Of a DNA stretch of 60,816 nt, positions 1 to 8,119 are shown one piece after another. Location: positions 1 to 60,816 of the forward strand of contig CALZIE010000003.1 of assembly GCA_945787565.1 (NCBI GenBank). Direction: 5' to 3'. The notes beneath the pieces were generated by a model. It saw only the letters and a program-made list of their open reading frames with translations, did no database searches and was not told where the DNA came from. The translations under genes were made by a program, and so were the position numbers. Position 1 is the stretch's first letter; every line of letters begins with the position of its first letter. The DNA comes from an uncultured Lachnospiraceae bacterium. Lineage in GTDB: Bacteria > Bacillota > Clostridia > Lachnospirales > Lachnospiraceae.

Positions 1-59
1 CTCGAACCCTGGACACCCTGATTAAGAGTCAGGTGCTCTACCAACTGAGCTAAAGATGC
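1..59 (-). tRNA. tRNA-Lys (CUU anticodon), 3' part cut by window start
   Basis: On the minus strand the sequence runs from the GCATCTT acceptor 5' strand at base 59 through a D arm and an anticodon stem-loop reading CTCTTAA, which gives anticodon CUU. Compared with the full copy at 392-464, all 59 visible bases match and about 14 bases of the 3' end (rest of the T arm and the acceptor strand) lie outside the window. It is decoded here as a second copy of the same lysine isoacceptor. Confidence 0.93.
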
Positions 60-112
60 ATAAATCAAAGCTTCATACCTATATTCTGATCAGCTATCAC
101 TGACACTCCTAT

Positions 113-141
113 ATTATAATGCATGCAAAAGAAAAATACAA
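113..141 (-). promoter_or_regulatory. Promoter of the first tRNA-Lys
   Basis: Minus-strand -35 TTGTAT (141-136) and -10 TATAAT (118-113) are separated by 17 bases and lie about 55 bases upstream of the tRNA 5' end. Spacing and -10 match the primary sigma factor consensus. Confidence 0.7.
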
Positions 142-343
142 GTCTTTTTTTTAAAATTGTTGAAATTTCTTTGAAAATATATAAAATGGTAGATTTCCTG
201 GGTTAATCCGTTAAATAAGGCCAGCTAAAAAGGCATACGGATTATGATAAGCTGGAGCGGTTATACTAAAAAACAGAATGAGATCTGTAAACTAGAATAC
301 AGGATCAGAGCAAAAAGGTTTTGTCATTCTAAGTTCTAGGCAA
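142..343. other. Intergenic AT-rich spacer between the two tRNA-Lys genes
   Basis: The stretch between the first tRNA promoter and the terminator of the second tRNA is AT-rich. I see no open reading frame with a ribosome binding site, no tRNA and no clear hairpin in it. Confidence 0.5.
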
Positions 344-390
344 TAAAAAAGTCCTCACCCGATAGTCAAAGCTATCAAACGAAGACTTTA
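344..390 (-). terminator. Intrinsic terminator of the second tRNA-Lys
   Basis: Read on the minus strand, a stem built from AAGTCTTC...GATAG and CTATC...GAGGACTT closes on a six-base loop and runs into six T residues. It begins just after the 3' end of the tRNA at 392. Confidence 0.8.
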
Positions 391-391
391 A

Positions 392-464
392 TGCATCTTC
401 AGGGGCTCGAACCCTGGACACCCTGATTAAGAGTCAGGTGCTCTACCAACTGAGCTAAAGATGC
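392..464 (-). tRNA. tRNA-Lys (CUU anticodon)
   Basis: A complete 73-base cloverleaf is visible: acceptor strands GCATCTT (464-458) and AAGATGC (399-393), discriminator A at 392, D arm GCTC/GAGC, anticodon stem CTGA/TCAG with loop CTCTTAA, and T arm CAGGG-TTCGAGC-CCCTG. No CCA is encoded directly after the discriminator. The anticodon CUU reads the AAG lysine codon. It is nearly identical to the partial copy at the window start, so this is a local duplication in which each copy has its own promoter. Confidence 0.96.
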
Positions 465-494
465 ATAAGATTTTATTTTCTTAACGCAAAGAGT

Positions 495-523
495 ATTATA
501 ATCGACATGAAAAGGAAATGCAA
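495..523 (-). promoter_or_regulatory. Promoter of the second tRNA-Lys
   Basis: Minus-strand -35 TTGCAT (523-518), a 17-base spacer and -10 TATAAT (500-495) lie about 30 bases upstream of the tRNA. Confidence 0.8.
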
Positions 524-563
524 GCTTTTTTTTTAAATACATGCAATTTAATAAAATTTTTCG

Positions 564-592
564 TTGATGGAACGTATAGAAGTAGATATAAT
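564..592 (+). promoter_or_regulatory. Promoter of the AI-2E-family gene
   Basis: TTGATG (564-569), 17 bases, TATAAT (587-592). The predicted transcript starts near 600 and leaves a leader of about 70 bases before the ATG at 670. Confidence 0.75.
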
Positions 593-669
593 GCAAGTAG
601 GCATGTTTTTATCGTTAAGAATGAAAACAGAATAGTAGCAATGTAGTTGATGATAAAGTGGGGTAGGAT

Positions 670-1998
670 ATGTCAGCAAAAAAGAAACATACAAAAGATT
701 TAAAGCATATTCTTTCAAATGCTTTTTCTGGGAAAAAGAAAGAAGAGCAGCAGGAGGAATATGGCCCGATTATTGTGACAGACATATCGGAGGATGCGAA
801 AGAAGGGCATCCAGAAGAAACAAAAGAAGAAAGGCAGAATTACAAGTTGGAGTTTAACAGAAAGTATTTTATTATATGCACGTATGCTTTTGGCACCATT
901 GCAGTCGCAGCGCTCGCCATATACGGAATTATGAATCTGGCATCCATTAAAGCAGAAATAGGAAACTTCCTAGGAATCATTTCAACATTTATAGCCGCAT
1001 TTTTCGTGGCATTTATTATGAATCCATTGGTGCGGGCATTAGAGGAACGTTTTTTCGGAAACGTATGTAAGATAAAAACGCCAAAGAAAAGGCTGATTTT
1101 AGCAATCTTGTTTTCTTATTTGATTGTGATAGGTATTATAACGGTTGGACTTGTTTATGTAATCCCTCAGATTACGAACAGTGCGGTTGAGTTAGCAAAC
1201 CGTCTCTCTAATCCAAATCTGTATTCGGGACTTACCGATTATTTTCAGAATATAGAGGATAATTATCCGGGAATTGATTTTGAGTTTGTAGAAGCCAAAT
1301 TAGGTGAGCTGCTTCCAAAGATCATCAGTTACGCAACAGATTTTGTTAAGAATGTGCTTCCAATGCTGTTAGATGTATCAATTTCCATTGCAAGAACTAC
1401 ATTAAATGTGTTCCTGACAATCGCAATATCGATTTACATGCTTTATGATAAGAGAATGTTAACAAAGCATAGTGCAAGAGTGGTATATGCTCTTATTCCT
1501 AAGAAGAAAGCAGACAAGCTTTTAGAAATCTTAAAGGAATGCAGTTCTATCTTTACAAGCTTTGTTGTGGGAAAATCCATTGATTCGCTTATTATCGGTA
1601 TTATCTGCTTTGTGGTGATGTCCATTATGGGGCTTCCATATGCGGTGTTATTAAGCGTAATTGTGGGAATCACTAATATGATTCCGTATTTCGGACCATT
1701 TATCGGAGCAGTACCAGGAATCGTGTTGTATCTGTGTATCAGTCCGCTAGATGCAATTGCATTCGCTCTTATGATCCTAGTACTTCAGCAGTTTGATGGC
1801 TGGATCTTAGGACCAAAGATCTTAGGAGATTCCACGGGACTTACACCATTATGGGTTATCTTTGGAATCACAGTAGGTGGTGCTTATTGGGGGGTAATCG
1901 GAATGTTTTTAGGAGTGCCAATCGTAGCAGTACTTGCTTATCTGGCAAATCTTTTTGTCACAAGTCGATTAAAGAAGAAGAAGCTAGATATTTCATAA
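670..1998 (+). CDS. AI-2E family transporter (PerM/YdbI type)
   Basis: This 442-residue membrane protein has a charged cytoplasmic N terminus of about 70 residues rich in Lys and Glu, followed by several hydrophobic helices in the pattern of the AI-2E/PerM exporter-like family. The C-terminal part with IPYFGPFIGAVPG and a Gln-rich segment before GPKILG is typical of that family. Substrates differ between members (autoinducer-2, ions, unknown), so no substrate is assigned. It is transcribed alone from its own promoter and ends at a strong bidirectional terminator. A second family member lies at 57039-58115. Confidence 0.88.
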   Translation: MSAKKKHTKDLKHILSNAFSGKKKEEQQEEYGPIIVTDISEDAKEGHPEETKEERQNYKLEFNRKYFIICTYAFGTIAVAALAIYGIMNLASIKAEIGNFLGIISTFIAAFFVAFIMNPLVRALEERFFGNVCKIKTPKKRLILAILFSYLIVIGIITVGLVYVIPQITNSAVELANRLSNPNLYSGLTDYFQNIEDNYPGIDFEFVEAKLGELLPKIISYATDFVKNVLPMLLDVSISIARTTLNVFLTIAISIYMLYDKRMLTKHSARVVYALIPKKKADKLLEILKECSSIFTSFVVGKSIDSLIIGIICFVVMSIMGLPYAVLLSVIVGITNMIPYFGPFIGAVPGIVLYLCISPLDAIAFALMILVLQQFDGWILGPKILGDSTGLTPLWVIFGITVGGAYWGVIGMFLGVPIVAVLAYLANLFVTSRLKKKKLDIS

Positions 1999-2011
1999 GA
2001 ATAGAAAAAAG

Positions 2012-2072
2012 GTAATATAGAAAGCCGGGAGCTAAAACTTAATGTTTTTAGCTCCCGGCTTTTTATATTACG
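2012..2072. terminator. Bidirectional terminator between the permease and thioredoxin
   Basis: A long stem (AAAGCCGGGAGCTAAAA against TTTTAGCTCCCGGCTTT) is extended by flanking GTAATATA/ATATTAC pairing, with a short loop. A and T runs on both sides let it serve both convergent genes. Confidence 0.9.
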
Positions 2073-2078
2073 TTACTT

Positions 2079-2390
2079 TTACTGATTTAAAAGTTCGGCT
2101 AATTTTGCTTTTGGTGTTACGCCAACGATTGTTTCCTTTACTTCTCCACCTTTTAGGATAAGAAGAGTAGGAATTGTCATAACACGATATTTCTGAGCGA
2201 TAGAAGGTGCATTGTCTACGTTTAATTTACCTACTTTTGCTTTGCCTTCAAATTCTGTAGCAAGTTCGTCGATAATTGGTGCCATCATCTTGCATGGTCC
2301 GCACCAGTCAGCGTAGAAATCAACTAATACTGGCATATCGCACTGAAGTGCTTCTTTCTCAAAATTTTCCTCTGTAAATATAAATGCCAT
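2079..2390 (-). CDS. trxA: Thioredoxin
   Basis: The 103-residue protein is standard thioredoxin length and carries the WCGPC redox motif at residues 29-33 and the cis-proline motif TIPTLL. It reduces protein disulfides in the cytoplasm. The ATG follows a GGAGG ribosome binding site with normal spacing. It stands alone between a small-protein gene upstream and a convergent permease. No thioredoxin reductase is encoded nearby, so its reductase must come from elsewhere. Confidence 0.97.
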   Translation of the reverse strand: MAFIFTEENFEKEALQCDMPVLVDFYADWCGPCKMMAPIIDELATEFEGKAKVGKLNVDNAPSIAQKYRVMTIPTLLILKGGEVKETIVGVTPKAKLAELLNQ

Positions 2391-2456
2391 AATAATACCT
2401 CCATTTTTTCTTATGGTAAATTGTCTCCATTATAATAGATTTTATGAATAAGCCTA

Positions 2457-2606
2457 TTATTTCTTGGAGCCTTTCTTGGGAGTACCGGCAGATTTTAAAA
2501 TCGCTTCCACAGCATCCCAGGACTGTTTAAATTTCATGATCTTTTTGTTCAGTTCTGCATTCGATCCAAGCGTATTGGCAAGCTTAAGCTGTGTCGTCTT
2601 TTTCAT
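2457..2606 (-). CDS. 49-residue Lys-rich small protein, unknown function
   Basis: A short frame of 49 codons starts MKKTTQLKLANTLG and ends in a basic tail, GTPKKGSKK. It has no signal peptide or membrane segment; the middle (NAELNKKIMKFKQSWDAVEA) could form an amphipathic helix. Expression is supported by a good promoter at 2657-2684 and by an intact frame between that promoter and trxA. The ribosome binding site (AGGG) is weak. I do not recognise the family. The high share of Lys suggests a nucleic-acid- or ribosome-binding role, which is only inference. Confidence 0.7.
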   Translation of the reverse strand: MKKTTQLKLANTLGSNAELNKKIMKFKQSWDAVEAILKSAGTPKKGSKK

Positions 2607-2656
2607 CTGACCCTGCTTTCTGCTCTAAAAAAGAGCAAATGATCACTTTCTATTAT

Positions 2657-2684
2657 ATTATAGAATTAAAAAAAAGTGTATCAA
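2657..2684 (-). promoter_or_regulatory. Promoter of the 49-residue small protein (and possibly trxA)
   Basis: Minus-strand -35 TTGATA (2684-2679), 16-base spacer, -10 TATAAT (2662-2657). The leader carries a small hairpin, GCTCT-AAAAA-AGAGC at 2622-2636, about 15 bases before the start codon. Confidence 0.75.
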
Positions 2685-2718
2685 AACAGACAGAAAAAAA
2701 GGGAAACAGATTTTTTTC

Positions 2719-3354
2719 TTAACGGTAAGCTACCAGGCGGTGAATCGGATTGCCCATGGATGAAAAGCGTTCTTCATACTCTGTCATCACATTGCCTTCG
2801 TTGTATTCACTGTGATGTAAGTCAAATGTCACATCACGAAGGGTCCATCCAGCTTCCGGAGCCTGTTCTAAAGAGAAGTCAAACAGGGGACGGTTGTCGG
2901 TCTTAAATGCGATATAGCCATCTTTCTTTAAGAACTTATCGTATCTTGCTAAGAATTCTTTGGATGTAAGTCTTCTTTTCGCATGACGGTCCTTTGGCCA
3001 TGGATCCGAGAAGTTTAAATAAATGCGGTCAACCTCTTCGGTATCAAAGATATCGTTGATAGACTCTGCATCAAAGCGGATGAAGTATAAGTTGCTGCAT
3101 TCCACCTGACTTCTTTTTTCAATCGCACGGATTAAGACGCTGGAGTATTTTTCAATACCAATATAATTGATATCTGGATTCTGCTTGGCAAGGGTTGTGA
3201 TAAACTGGCCTTTTCCCATACCTACTTCAATATGAATCGGATTGTTGTTTCCGAATAATTCATGCCATCTTCCTTTATAGCTTTCAGGTTCTTGAACGAC
3301 AAATTCATTTGCTGCAATGAATTCTCTTGAACCAGGGACATTTCTAAGTCTCAT
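2719..3354 (-). CDS. trmB: tRNA (guanine-N7)-methyltransferase
   Basis: The 211-residue protein has the TrmB SAM-binding motif (EVGMGKGQF, then GIEKYSSV) and the catalytic loop NFSDPWPKDRHAKRRL, which is diagnostic for the enzyme that makes m7G46 in the tRNA variable loop. Length is normal for the family. The ATG at 3354 is preceded by a GAAAGG-type ribosome binding site. It lies downstream of the transglutaminase-like gene on the same strand but 226 bases apart, with a near-palindrome between, so the two may be transcribed separately. Confidence 0.96.
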   Translation of the reverse strand: MRLRNVPGSREFIAANEFVVQEPESYKGRWHELFGNNNPIHIEVGMGKGQFITTLAKQNPDINYIGIEKYSSVLIRAIEKRSQVECSNLYFIRFDAESINDIFDTEEVDRIYLNFSDPWPKDRHAKRRLTSKEFLARYDKFLKKDGYIAFKTDNRPLFDFSLEQAPEAGWTLRDVTFDLHHSEYNEGNVMTEYEERFSSMGNPIHRLVAYR

Positions 3355-3454
3355 CTTTATTCATACCTTTCATTTTAAGTCTTGCTTTATCTTGGCACCC
3401 GATAGAAAAGAAAAGCTTCTACTCGGTTGTTATTATGAATCTTTTAAACAAATT

Positions 3455-3486
3455 CATGCAAAGGCGTTTTTAAACGCGTTTGCATG
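3455..3486. repeat. Near-perfect 32-base palindrome
   Basis: Two 15-base arms pair with one G-G mismatch and leave a two-base loop (CATGCAAA at one end, TTTGCATG at the other). It lies between two minus-strand genes and has no adjoining long T run, so it may be an operator or a weak terminator of the upstream gene. Confidence 0.6.
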
Positions 3487-3580
3487 GAATCGTAATGCGG
3501 CCTAAAAAAGCGGTTTCGATAATACCTAGATTATACTTGGTGGCATGCTATTAGTCAATGGAATTAACCATCTGGCATTT

Positions 3581-4189
3581 TTATAAATTGGTAGGAAGAT
3601 GATGACGGATTAAATGTTCGCAGTTCTCACTCTGTTCTAAGGCATCCGTTGTATTTTTTAATGGATGGGCGAACAGGGTAGGAAAATCAATCTCATCGTA
3701 TTCTTTTCGTACCGGGAATGCTAAATGTTCCTCGTCAAGAGAGAATTCAGAGTGACTTCCGTTTGTGTTGCCTCTTGCATCTAAGCGAACCCAGCGGTTT
3801 AGATCTTTTAGGTAAACTGCATTCAGACAGTGGATGCAGTAGCCACTATCAGGCATATCGAATACGGTAAGTCTTTGATAGCAGAATGCGGTCGGAATCC
3901 CTTCATGGCGAAGAAGAGCCGCAAGCAGCATGGATTTTGCATAGCAGATCCCTTCTTTATAGGTTAAGACCTCCGATGCGTTCTTGGTAATGATACTGCT
4001 TTTAATATCCCAGGAATGCGAAATTTCATCGCGTACAAAAAGAAAGGCTTTTTTTACTTTCTCAGCATCTGTTTTGCAGTCTGCAAACAGTTCCGCTGCT
4101 TTTTTTTCAATACAAGGTGTATGATAATCAACATACTTAGTTGCCATCAGGTATTCTGACATATCATCTTCTTCAAGAATAAATCTCAT
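3581..4189 (-). CDS. Transglutaminase-like superfamily protein
   Basis: This 202-residue cytoplasmic protein has a transglutaminase/peptidase-like core: the catalytic Cys in EGICYAKSMLLAALLR, a His in GYCIHCLNAVYL and an Asp in RWVRLDARGN. Proteins of this type often act as thiol proteases or peptide ligases, but bacterial stand-alone members are mostly uncharacterised. There is no signal peptide. The start at 4189 has an AGGGGG ribosome binding site, which favours it over the internal Met residues. It is transcribed away from the aminotransferase-type gene at 4406. Confidence 0.85.
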   Translation of the reverse strand: MRFILEEDDMSEYLMATKYVDYHTPCIEKKAAELFADCKTDAEKVKKAFLFVRDEISHSWDIKSSIITKNASEVLTYKEGICYAKSMLLAALLRHEGIPTAFCYQRLTVFDMPDSGYCIHCLNAVYLKDLNRWVRLDARGNTNGSHSEFSLDEEHLAFPVRKEYDEIDFPTLFAHPLKNTTDALEQSENCEHLIRHHLPTNL

Positions 4190-4405
4190 AAGCGTAACCC
4201 CCTAAGAATAGTATATTAAATATCCAATATTATACAATAAATACTAAAATACAACAAGCAAAAAGTGATAGATTATGAAAAATAGTGGATTTTGAGATGA
4301 AATGAATAAAAATAGGGGAATAGAGGCAGTGCAGCATGCCTAGGGTAGTGTTTTTAGAATGGATAAGGTATAATAGGAAGCATAAGAGGCCAAGGAGGAA
4401 AGCCA

Positions 4406-5830
4406 TTGATTTATGAACGACTGTTAGAGCACGTGCAGTCGGATTTTTATCCGATGCATATGCCAGGACATAAACGAAATAAAGAGTTTTGCATGGTGAA
4501 TCCATATGAGATCGATATTACTGAGATTGATGGATTCGATAATCTGCATGAGGCGGAGGAACTTTTGCGGGACGCAATGAAGCGGGCAGCAGCCATTTAT
4601 CAGACAAAGGAGACTTTTTTCCTTGTAAATGGAAGCACATGCGGACTGTTAGCAGGAATCAGTGCACTTACGAAAAAAGGGGATAAGGTCTTAGTGGCAA
4701 GAAATTCTCATAAGGCAGTGTACAATGCCATTTTCTTAAATGAGCTGCATCCGATTTATCTTTATCCTGAAATGGATGAGGAATACGGGATTGCTTTGCA
4801 GATCGACCCTAAGCAGGTGAGAGAACGGATGGAGGAGAATACAGATATTAAACTGATCGTTATAACCTCTCCAACATATGAAGGGATTGTTTCGGATATT
4901 CAGGCAATCTCTGAAATCGCGCATGAATATGGGGCGTGTCTGCTTGTGGATGAAGCTCATGGGGCTCATCTTCCATTTATGAAAAATGCGCCAAAGAGTG
5001 CACTTTCTATGGGAGCAGATGTGGTGATTCAGAGTGTGCATAAGACCCTTCCGGCATTTACACAGACTGCGCTTTTGCATATCAACAGCGACCGGGTGAA
5101 TAAAGAGGAGATTAGAAGGTATCTTGGCATTTATCAGACAAGCAGTCCGTCTTATGTGCTGATGGCAGGAATTGATCAGTGCATGCAGTTTTTAGAGAAT
5201 GGTAGCAGCAGGTTTTTATGCTATGAGAAGGAGTTAGAGCTCTTAAATCAGGAACTTTTAAAGGAAGATAAAATTCGCCTGTGGCAGCCGATGGGTAGTG
5301 GAATACCAAAGGATCCGACAAAGCTTGTGCTAACAAAGGGAAGTGGGAGCGGAAGAGCACTTTATGATGAATTCCGGCTTTGCTATCATATCCAGCCGGA
5401 GATGGCATCAAAAGATTATGTGCTTTTAATGAGCACGGTAGGGGATACAAAAGAAGGGCTTAAGCGGGTGCAGCAAGCAGTTCGCATGATGAATCAGAAA
5501 GAAGCAGGCAATACTAAAGAAGGAAAAAGAAAGGTACAGGAGCAAAGCACGTTTCAATTTGTTTTTCCAAAGCGCCGTTATGAGCATTGTAAGACAAGAG
5601 GAATGGACACCATGACGATTCCGTTTGAAAAGAGTGAGGGTATGGCAGCAGCTACTTATGTATATTTGTATCCGCCAGGAATCCCGTTATTAGTGCCAGG
5701 AGAAGTGATATCAGAGGAACTTCTTGCCCAGATTGATATTTATAGACAAAGTGGTCTAGAAGTGAAAGGGCTTAAGGAAGAAGGAAGCAAAATCACGGTG
5801 TTAAGAGAAGAGAGTGCAGAAATCCTCTAA
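4406..5830 (+). CDS. Orn/Lys/Arg decarboxylase family PLP enzyme (YaaO-like)
   Basis: A fold-type I PLP enzyme of 474 residues. The cofactor lysine is K213 in SVHKTLPAFTQ, preceded by the LVDEAHGAHLPF motif of the Orn/Lys/Arg decarboxylase group, and it has the short C-terminal domain with GIPLLVPGE. The start is TTG, placed eight bases after a strong AGGAGG. By position it matches B. subtilis yaaO, which heads the same conserved gene run. Substrate (arginine, lysine or ornithine) cannot be read from the sequence. Residues 360-390 form a Lys/Glu-rich insert. Confidence 0.87.
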   Translation: MIYERLLEHVQSDFYPMHMPGHKRNKEFCMVNPYEIDITEIDGFDNLHEAEELLRDAMKRAAAIYQTKETFFLVNGSTCGLLAGISALTKKGDKVLVARNSHKAVYNAIFLNELHPIYLYPEMDEEYGIALQIDPKQVRERMEENTDIKLIVITSPTYEGIVSDIQAISEIAHEYGACLLVDEAHGAHLPFMKNAPKSALSMGADVVIQSVHKTLPAFTQTALLHINSDRVNKEEIRRYLGIYQTSSPSYVLMAGIDQCMQFLENGSSRFLCYEKELELLNQELLKEDKIRLWQPMGSGIPKDPTKLVLTKGSGSGRALYDEFRLCYHIQPEMASKDYVLLMSTVGDTKEGLKRVQQAVRMMNQKEAGNTKEGKRKVQEQSTFQFVFPKRRYEHCKTRGMDTMTIPFEKSEGMAAATYVYLYPPGIPLLVPGEVISEELLAQIDIYRQSGLEVKGLKEEGSKITVLREESAEIL

Positions 5831-5871
5831 GAAAAGAAAGAAGGAATGTTAGGAAGAGAAGGGGAGAGAGA

Positions 5872-6462
5872 ATGGGAAAAATATATGTAGTGATGGGAAA
5901 GAGTGCATCCGGAAAAGATACCATTTATAAGAGACTGGTTCAGGATGAGATGCTTTCCTTAAAGACGGTGATCACATATACGACAAGACCGATCCGCTCA
6001 GGAGAAATAGACGGCAGGGAATATTATTTCGTGACAGAAGAAGAGTTTGAAAGGCTAAAGAAAGAAGGCCATATGATTGAGGCTCGTTCTTATCATACGG
6101 TACATGGAATCTGGCATTATTTTATGGCAGATGACGGGCAGATCGATACGAAAAAATCAGACTATATCGTAATTGATACGTTAGAAGGATATGAACAGAT
6201 CTGTGCTTATTATGGCAGCGAAGCCGTTATCCCTTTATATATCGAGGTTGAGGACGGGATAAGGCTTGAGAGGGCATTAAGCAGGGAAAGAGTCCAAAAG
6301 GAGCCAAAGTATGCGGAAATGTGCAGAAGATTCTTAGCTGATGATGCGGATTTTTCCGAAGAGAATATTAAGCATGCTGGCATTACGAAGCGGTATCAGA
6401 ATGAAGAAATAAAGGTATGTTATGAGGAACTAAAGCAGGATATTTTAAAGAATCAGGCTTAG
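5872..6462 (+). CDS. Guanylate-kinase-like nucleotide kinase
   Basis: The 196-residue protein has the guanylate kinase plan: P-loop GKSASGKDT at residues 9-17, the GMP-binding region TYTTRPIRSGEIDGREYYF, and the lid/Arg segment RLERALSRERVQKEP. The segment that usually reads HGNYYGT is altered to HGIWHYFMADDG, so substrate choice could differ from standard Gmk. It sits 41 bases after the YaaO-like gene, where B. subtilis has thymidylate kinase (tmk). It could be a second Gmk paralogue. The cytoplasmic kinase fold is sure, the exact substrate is not. Confidence 0.8.
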   Translation: MGKIYVVMGKSASGKDTIYKRLVQDEMLSLKTVITYTTRPIRSGEIDGREYYFVTEEEFERLKKEGHMIEARSYHTVHGIWHYFMADDGQIDTKKSDYIVIDTLEGYEQICAYYGSEAVIPLYIEVEDGIRLERALSRERVQKEPKYAEMCRRFLADDADFSEENIKHAGITKRYQNEEIKVCYEELKQDILKNQA

Positions 6463-6516
6463 CCAGGTGTTTTTTTTAGGCAGCCTGAATTAGAACTGTA
6501 ATTTATAGAGAAAATA

Positions 6517-6525
6517 TGGTATACT
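6517..6525 (+). promoter_or_regulatory. Extended -10 promoter before yaaR
   Basis: TGG followed by TATACT (6520-6525) forms an extended -10 element about 28 bases before the YaaR start; the -35 is weak. It would allow yaaR-holB-ricT transcription separate from the upstream genes. Confidence 0.5.
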
Positions 6526-6552
6526 AGTGCAAAAGAAGCAGGGAGGACGTAT

Positions 6553-6993
6553 ATGGATATACGCGTTAATCAGACCCAGTTGGTAAACCAGGTGGAAAGA
6601 AAAGAAGCAGTAGCACCGTCCGATGGCTCTTTTAAGTTTGTTTTAGTCAGCAATATTGAGGAACAGCAGCTTCAGACAAGGCTTAATGCACTGATCGAGG
6701 AGATCGGATCGCAGAGCGAACGCATTAAGAAACGAAGAGACGTTGTGGATATGCGGCGTTATCGAGAATTAATCAAGGAGTTCATGAATGAGGTCGTAAC
6801 TCATTCTCATAAGTTTTCAAGACAGAACTTCTTAGACAGAAGAGGAAGGCACCGGGTATATGGTATCATCAAGCTGATTGATCAGAACTTAGATGAGCTG
6901 GCAGGTGAACTGATTAAAGATGAGCAGGATGTAATCGCAATCTTGAATAAGATTGATGAGATCAGAGGGCTTCTTTTAGATTTGCTAGTATAA
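6553..6993 (+). CDS. YaaR family protein (DUF327)
   Basis: This 146-residue protein matches the YaaR/DUF327 family: a short variable N terminus, then a helical region with RYRELIKEFMNEVV and the basic segment FSRQNFLDRRGRHRVYGIIKLID. Function is not established in the literature I know. It lies directly before holB, as in Bacillus, where yaaQ (darA, a c-di-AMP-binding PII-like protein) normally precedes it. No darA is present here. No membrane segment or signal peptide is visible. Confidence 0.9.
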   Translation: MDIRVNQTQLVNQVERKEAVAPSDGSFKFVLVSNIEEQQLQTRLNALIEEIGSQSERIKKRRDVVDMRRYRELIKEFMNEVVTHSHKFSRQNFLDRRGRHRVYGIIKLIDQNLDELAGELIKDEQDVIAILNKIDEIRGLLLDLLV

Positions 6994-7063
6994 GCAAGTG
7001 ATATGCATAAAAGAAATAAGAAGTGTACATGTTGTTTGAAAGAAATGTCTGGAGGTGAGAGTC

Positions 7064-8053
7064 ATGTATACATTTTCGGATGTAATCGGGCATGCTGCGA
7101 TTATTGATCATTTGCAGAATGCAATCAGAATGAAAAAGATATCTCATGCATATATCCTGCATGGAGAGGATGACAGCGGGAAGAATATGCTTGCAGATAT
7201 TTTTGCTGCTACCCTTGAATGTGAGGAAGGCGGTATCAATCCTTGTGGAAAATGTAAGTCATGCATGCAAGCCTTTACAGGCAATCAGCCGGATATCATA
7301 AGAGTGACTCATGAGAAGGCAAGCATTAGTGTCGATGATATTCGAACCAAACTTAATAATGATATTCAGATTAAGCCTTATAGCAGTCCTTATAAGGTAT
7401 ATATTATAGATGAAGCGGAGAAGTTAACCGAGGCCGCGCAGAATGCTCTATTAAAGACTATAGAGGAGCCGCCGGAATATGCGGTGATCTTTTTGCTGAC
7501 GAATAATATCAATGTATTTTTACAGACGATTTTATCCAGGTGTGTGACCTTAAATCTAAAAGGGGTAGACAAGGAGAAAATCAAAGAATATCTGATGCGG
7601 GAAGTTAAAATTCCGGATTATCAGGCGCAGATGTGTGCAGAGTTTTCCGGAGGAAACTTAGGAAGAGCAGTAAAATATGCGGCATCGGAAGAATTCGTGC
7701 AGATGAAGAATGACGTAGTCCATCTTTTAAAATATGTCAATGACATGGAATTATCGGATATGTCAGATGCAATCAAGCAGTTTGGAAATAATAAGGCGAA
7801 CATTAATGAAATCCTGGATCTGATTTTACTGTGGTACCGGGATGTACTGATGTTTAAGGCAACAAAGGATGTAAACCTGCTTTTGTATAAAAGCGAGGTA
7901 TCAGATATAAAGAAACAGGCGGATCTTAAGAGCTTTGAGGGGTTAGAGAAGATTCTTAAGGCATTGGACAAGGTGAAAGTGCGACTTGGATCCAATGTAA
8001 ACTTTGACATTGCCTTAGAGCTTTTATTAATGGCTATGAAGGAAAGTGAGTAA
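7064..8053 (+). CDS. holB: DNA polymerase III delta' subunit
   Basis: The 329-residue clamp-loader subunit has a P-loop-like segment (HGEDDSGKNMLADIFA), a zinc-binding cysteine set (Cys in CEEGGINPCGKCKSC), and the motifs YIIDEAEKLTEAAQNALLKTIEEPP and SRC that mark the DnaX/HolB family. The ATG at 7064 follows GGAGGTGA; an in-frame GTG nine bases upstream lies inside that ribosome binding site and is not the start. It is 61 bases after the yaaR stop codon. It loads the sliding clamp together with DnaX and delta. Confidence 0.94.
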   Translation: MYTFSDVIGHAAIIDHLQNAIRMKKISHAYILHGEDDSGKNMLADIFAATLECEEGGINPCGKCKSCMQAFTGNQPDIIRVTHEKASISVDDIRTKLNNDIQIKPYSSPYKVYIIDEAEKLTEAAQNALLKTIEEPPEYAVIFLLTNNINVFLQTILSRCVTLNLKGVDKEKIKEYLMREVKIPDYQAQMCAEFSGGNLGRAVKYAASEEFVQMKNDVVHLLKYVNDMELSDMSDAIKQFGNNKANINEILDLILLWYRDVLMFKATKDVNLLLYKSEVSDIKKQADLKSFEGLEKILKALDKVKVRLGSNVNFDIALELLLMAMKESE

Positions 8054-8119
8054 TCACATACCGAAGATTCGAACGGAATCGGAAGAGAGATGACAGGAAT
8101 AAGGAGAGAGGACAGGCAG

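Noticed and set aside
399..596. 65-codon minus-strand frame across the second tRNA gene
   Set aside because: It runs through the tRNA and its promoter, with no ribosome binding site.
6463..6500. Inverted repeat CAGGCT/AGCCTG as terminator of the guanylate-kinase-like gene
   Set aside because: The T run lies inside the loop, not after the stem, so it does not have terminator form.
7055..7066. GTG at 7055 as start of holB
   Set aside because: It lies inside the GGAGGTGA ribosome binding site of the ATG at 7064.
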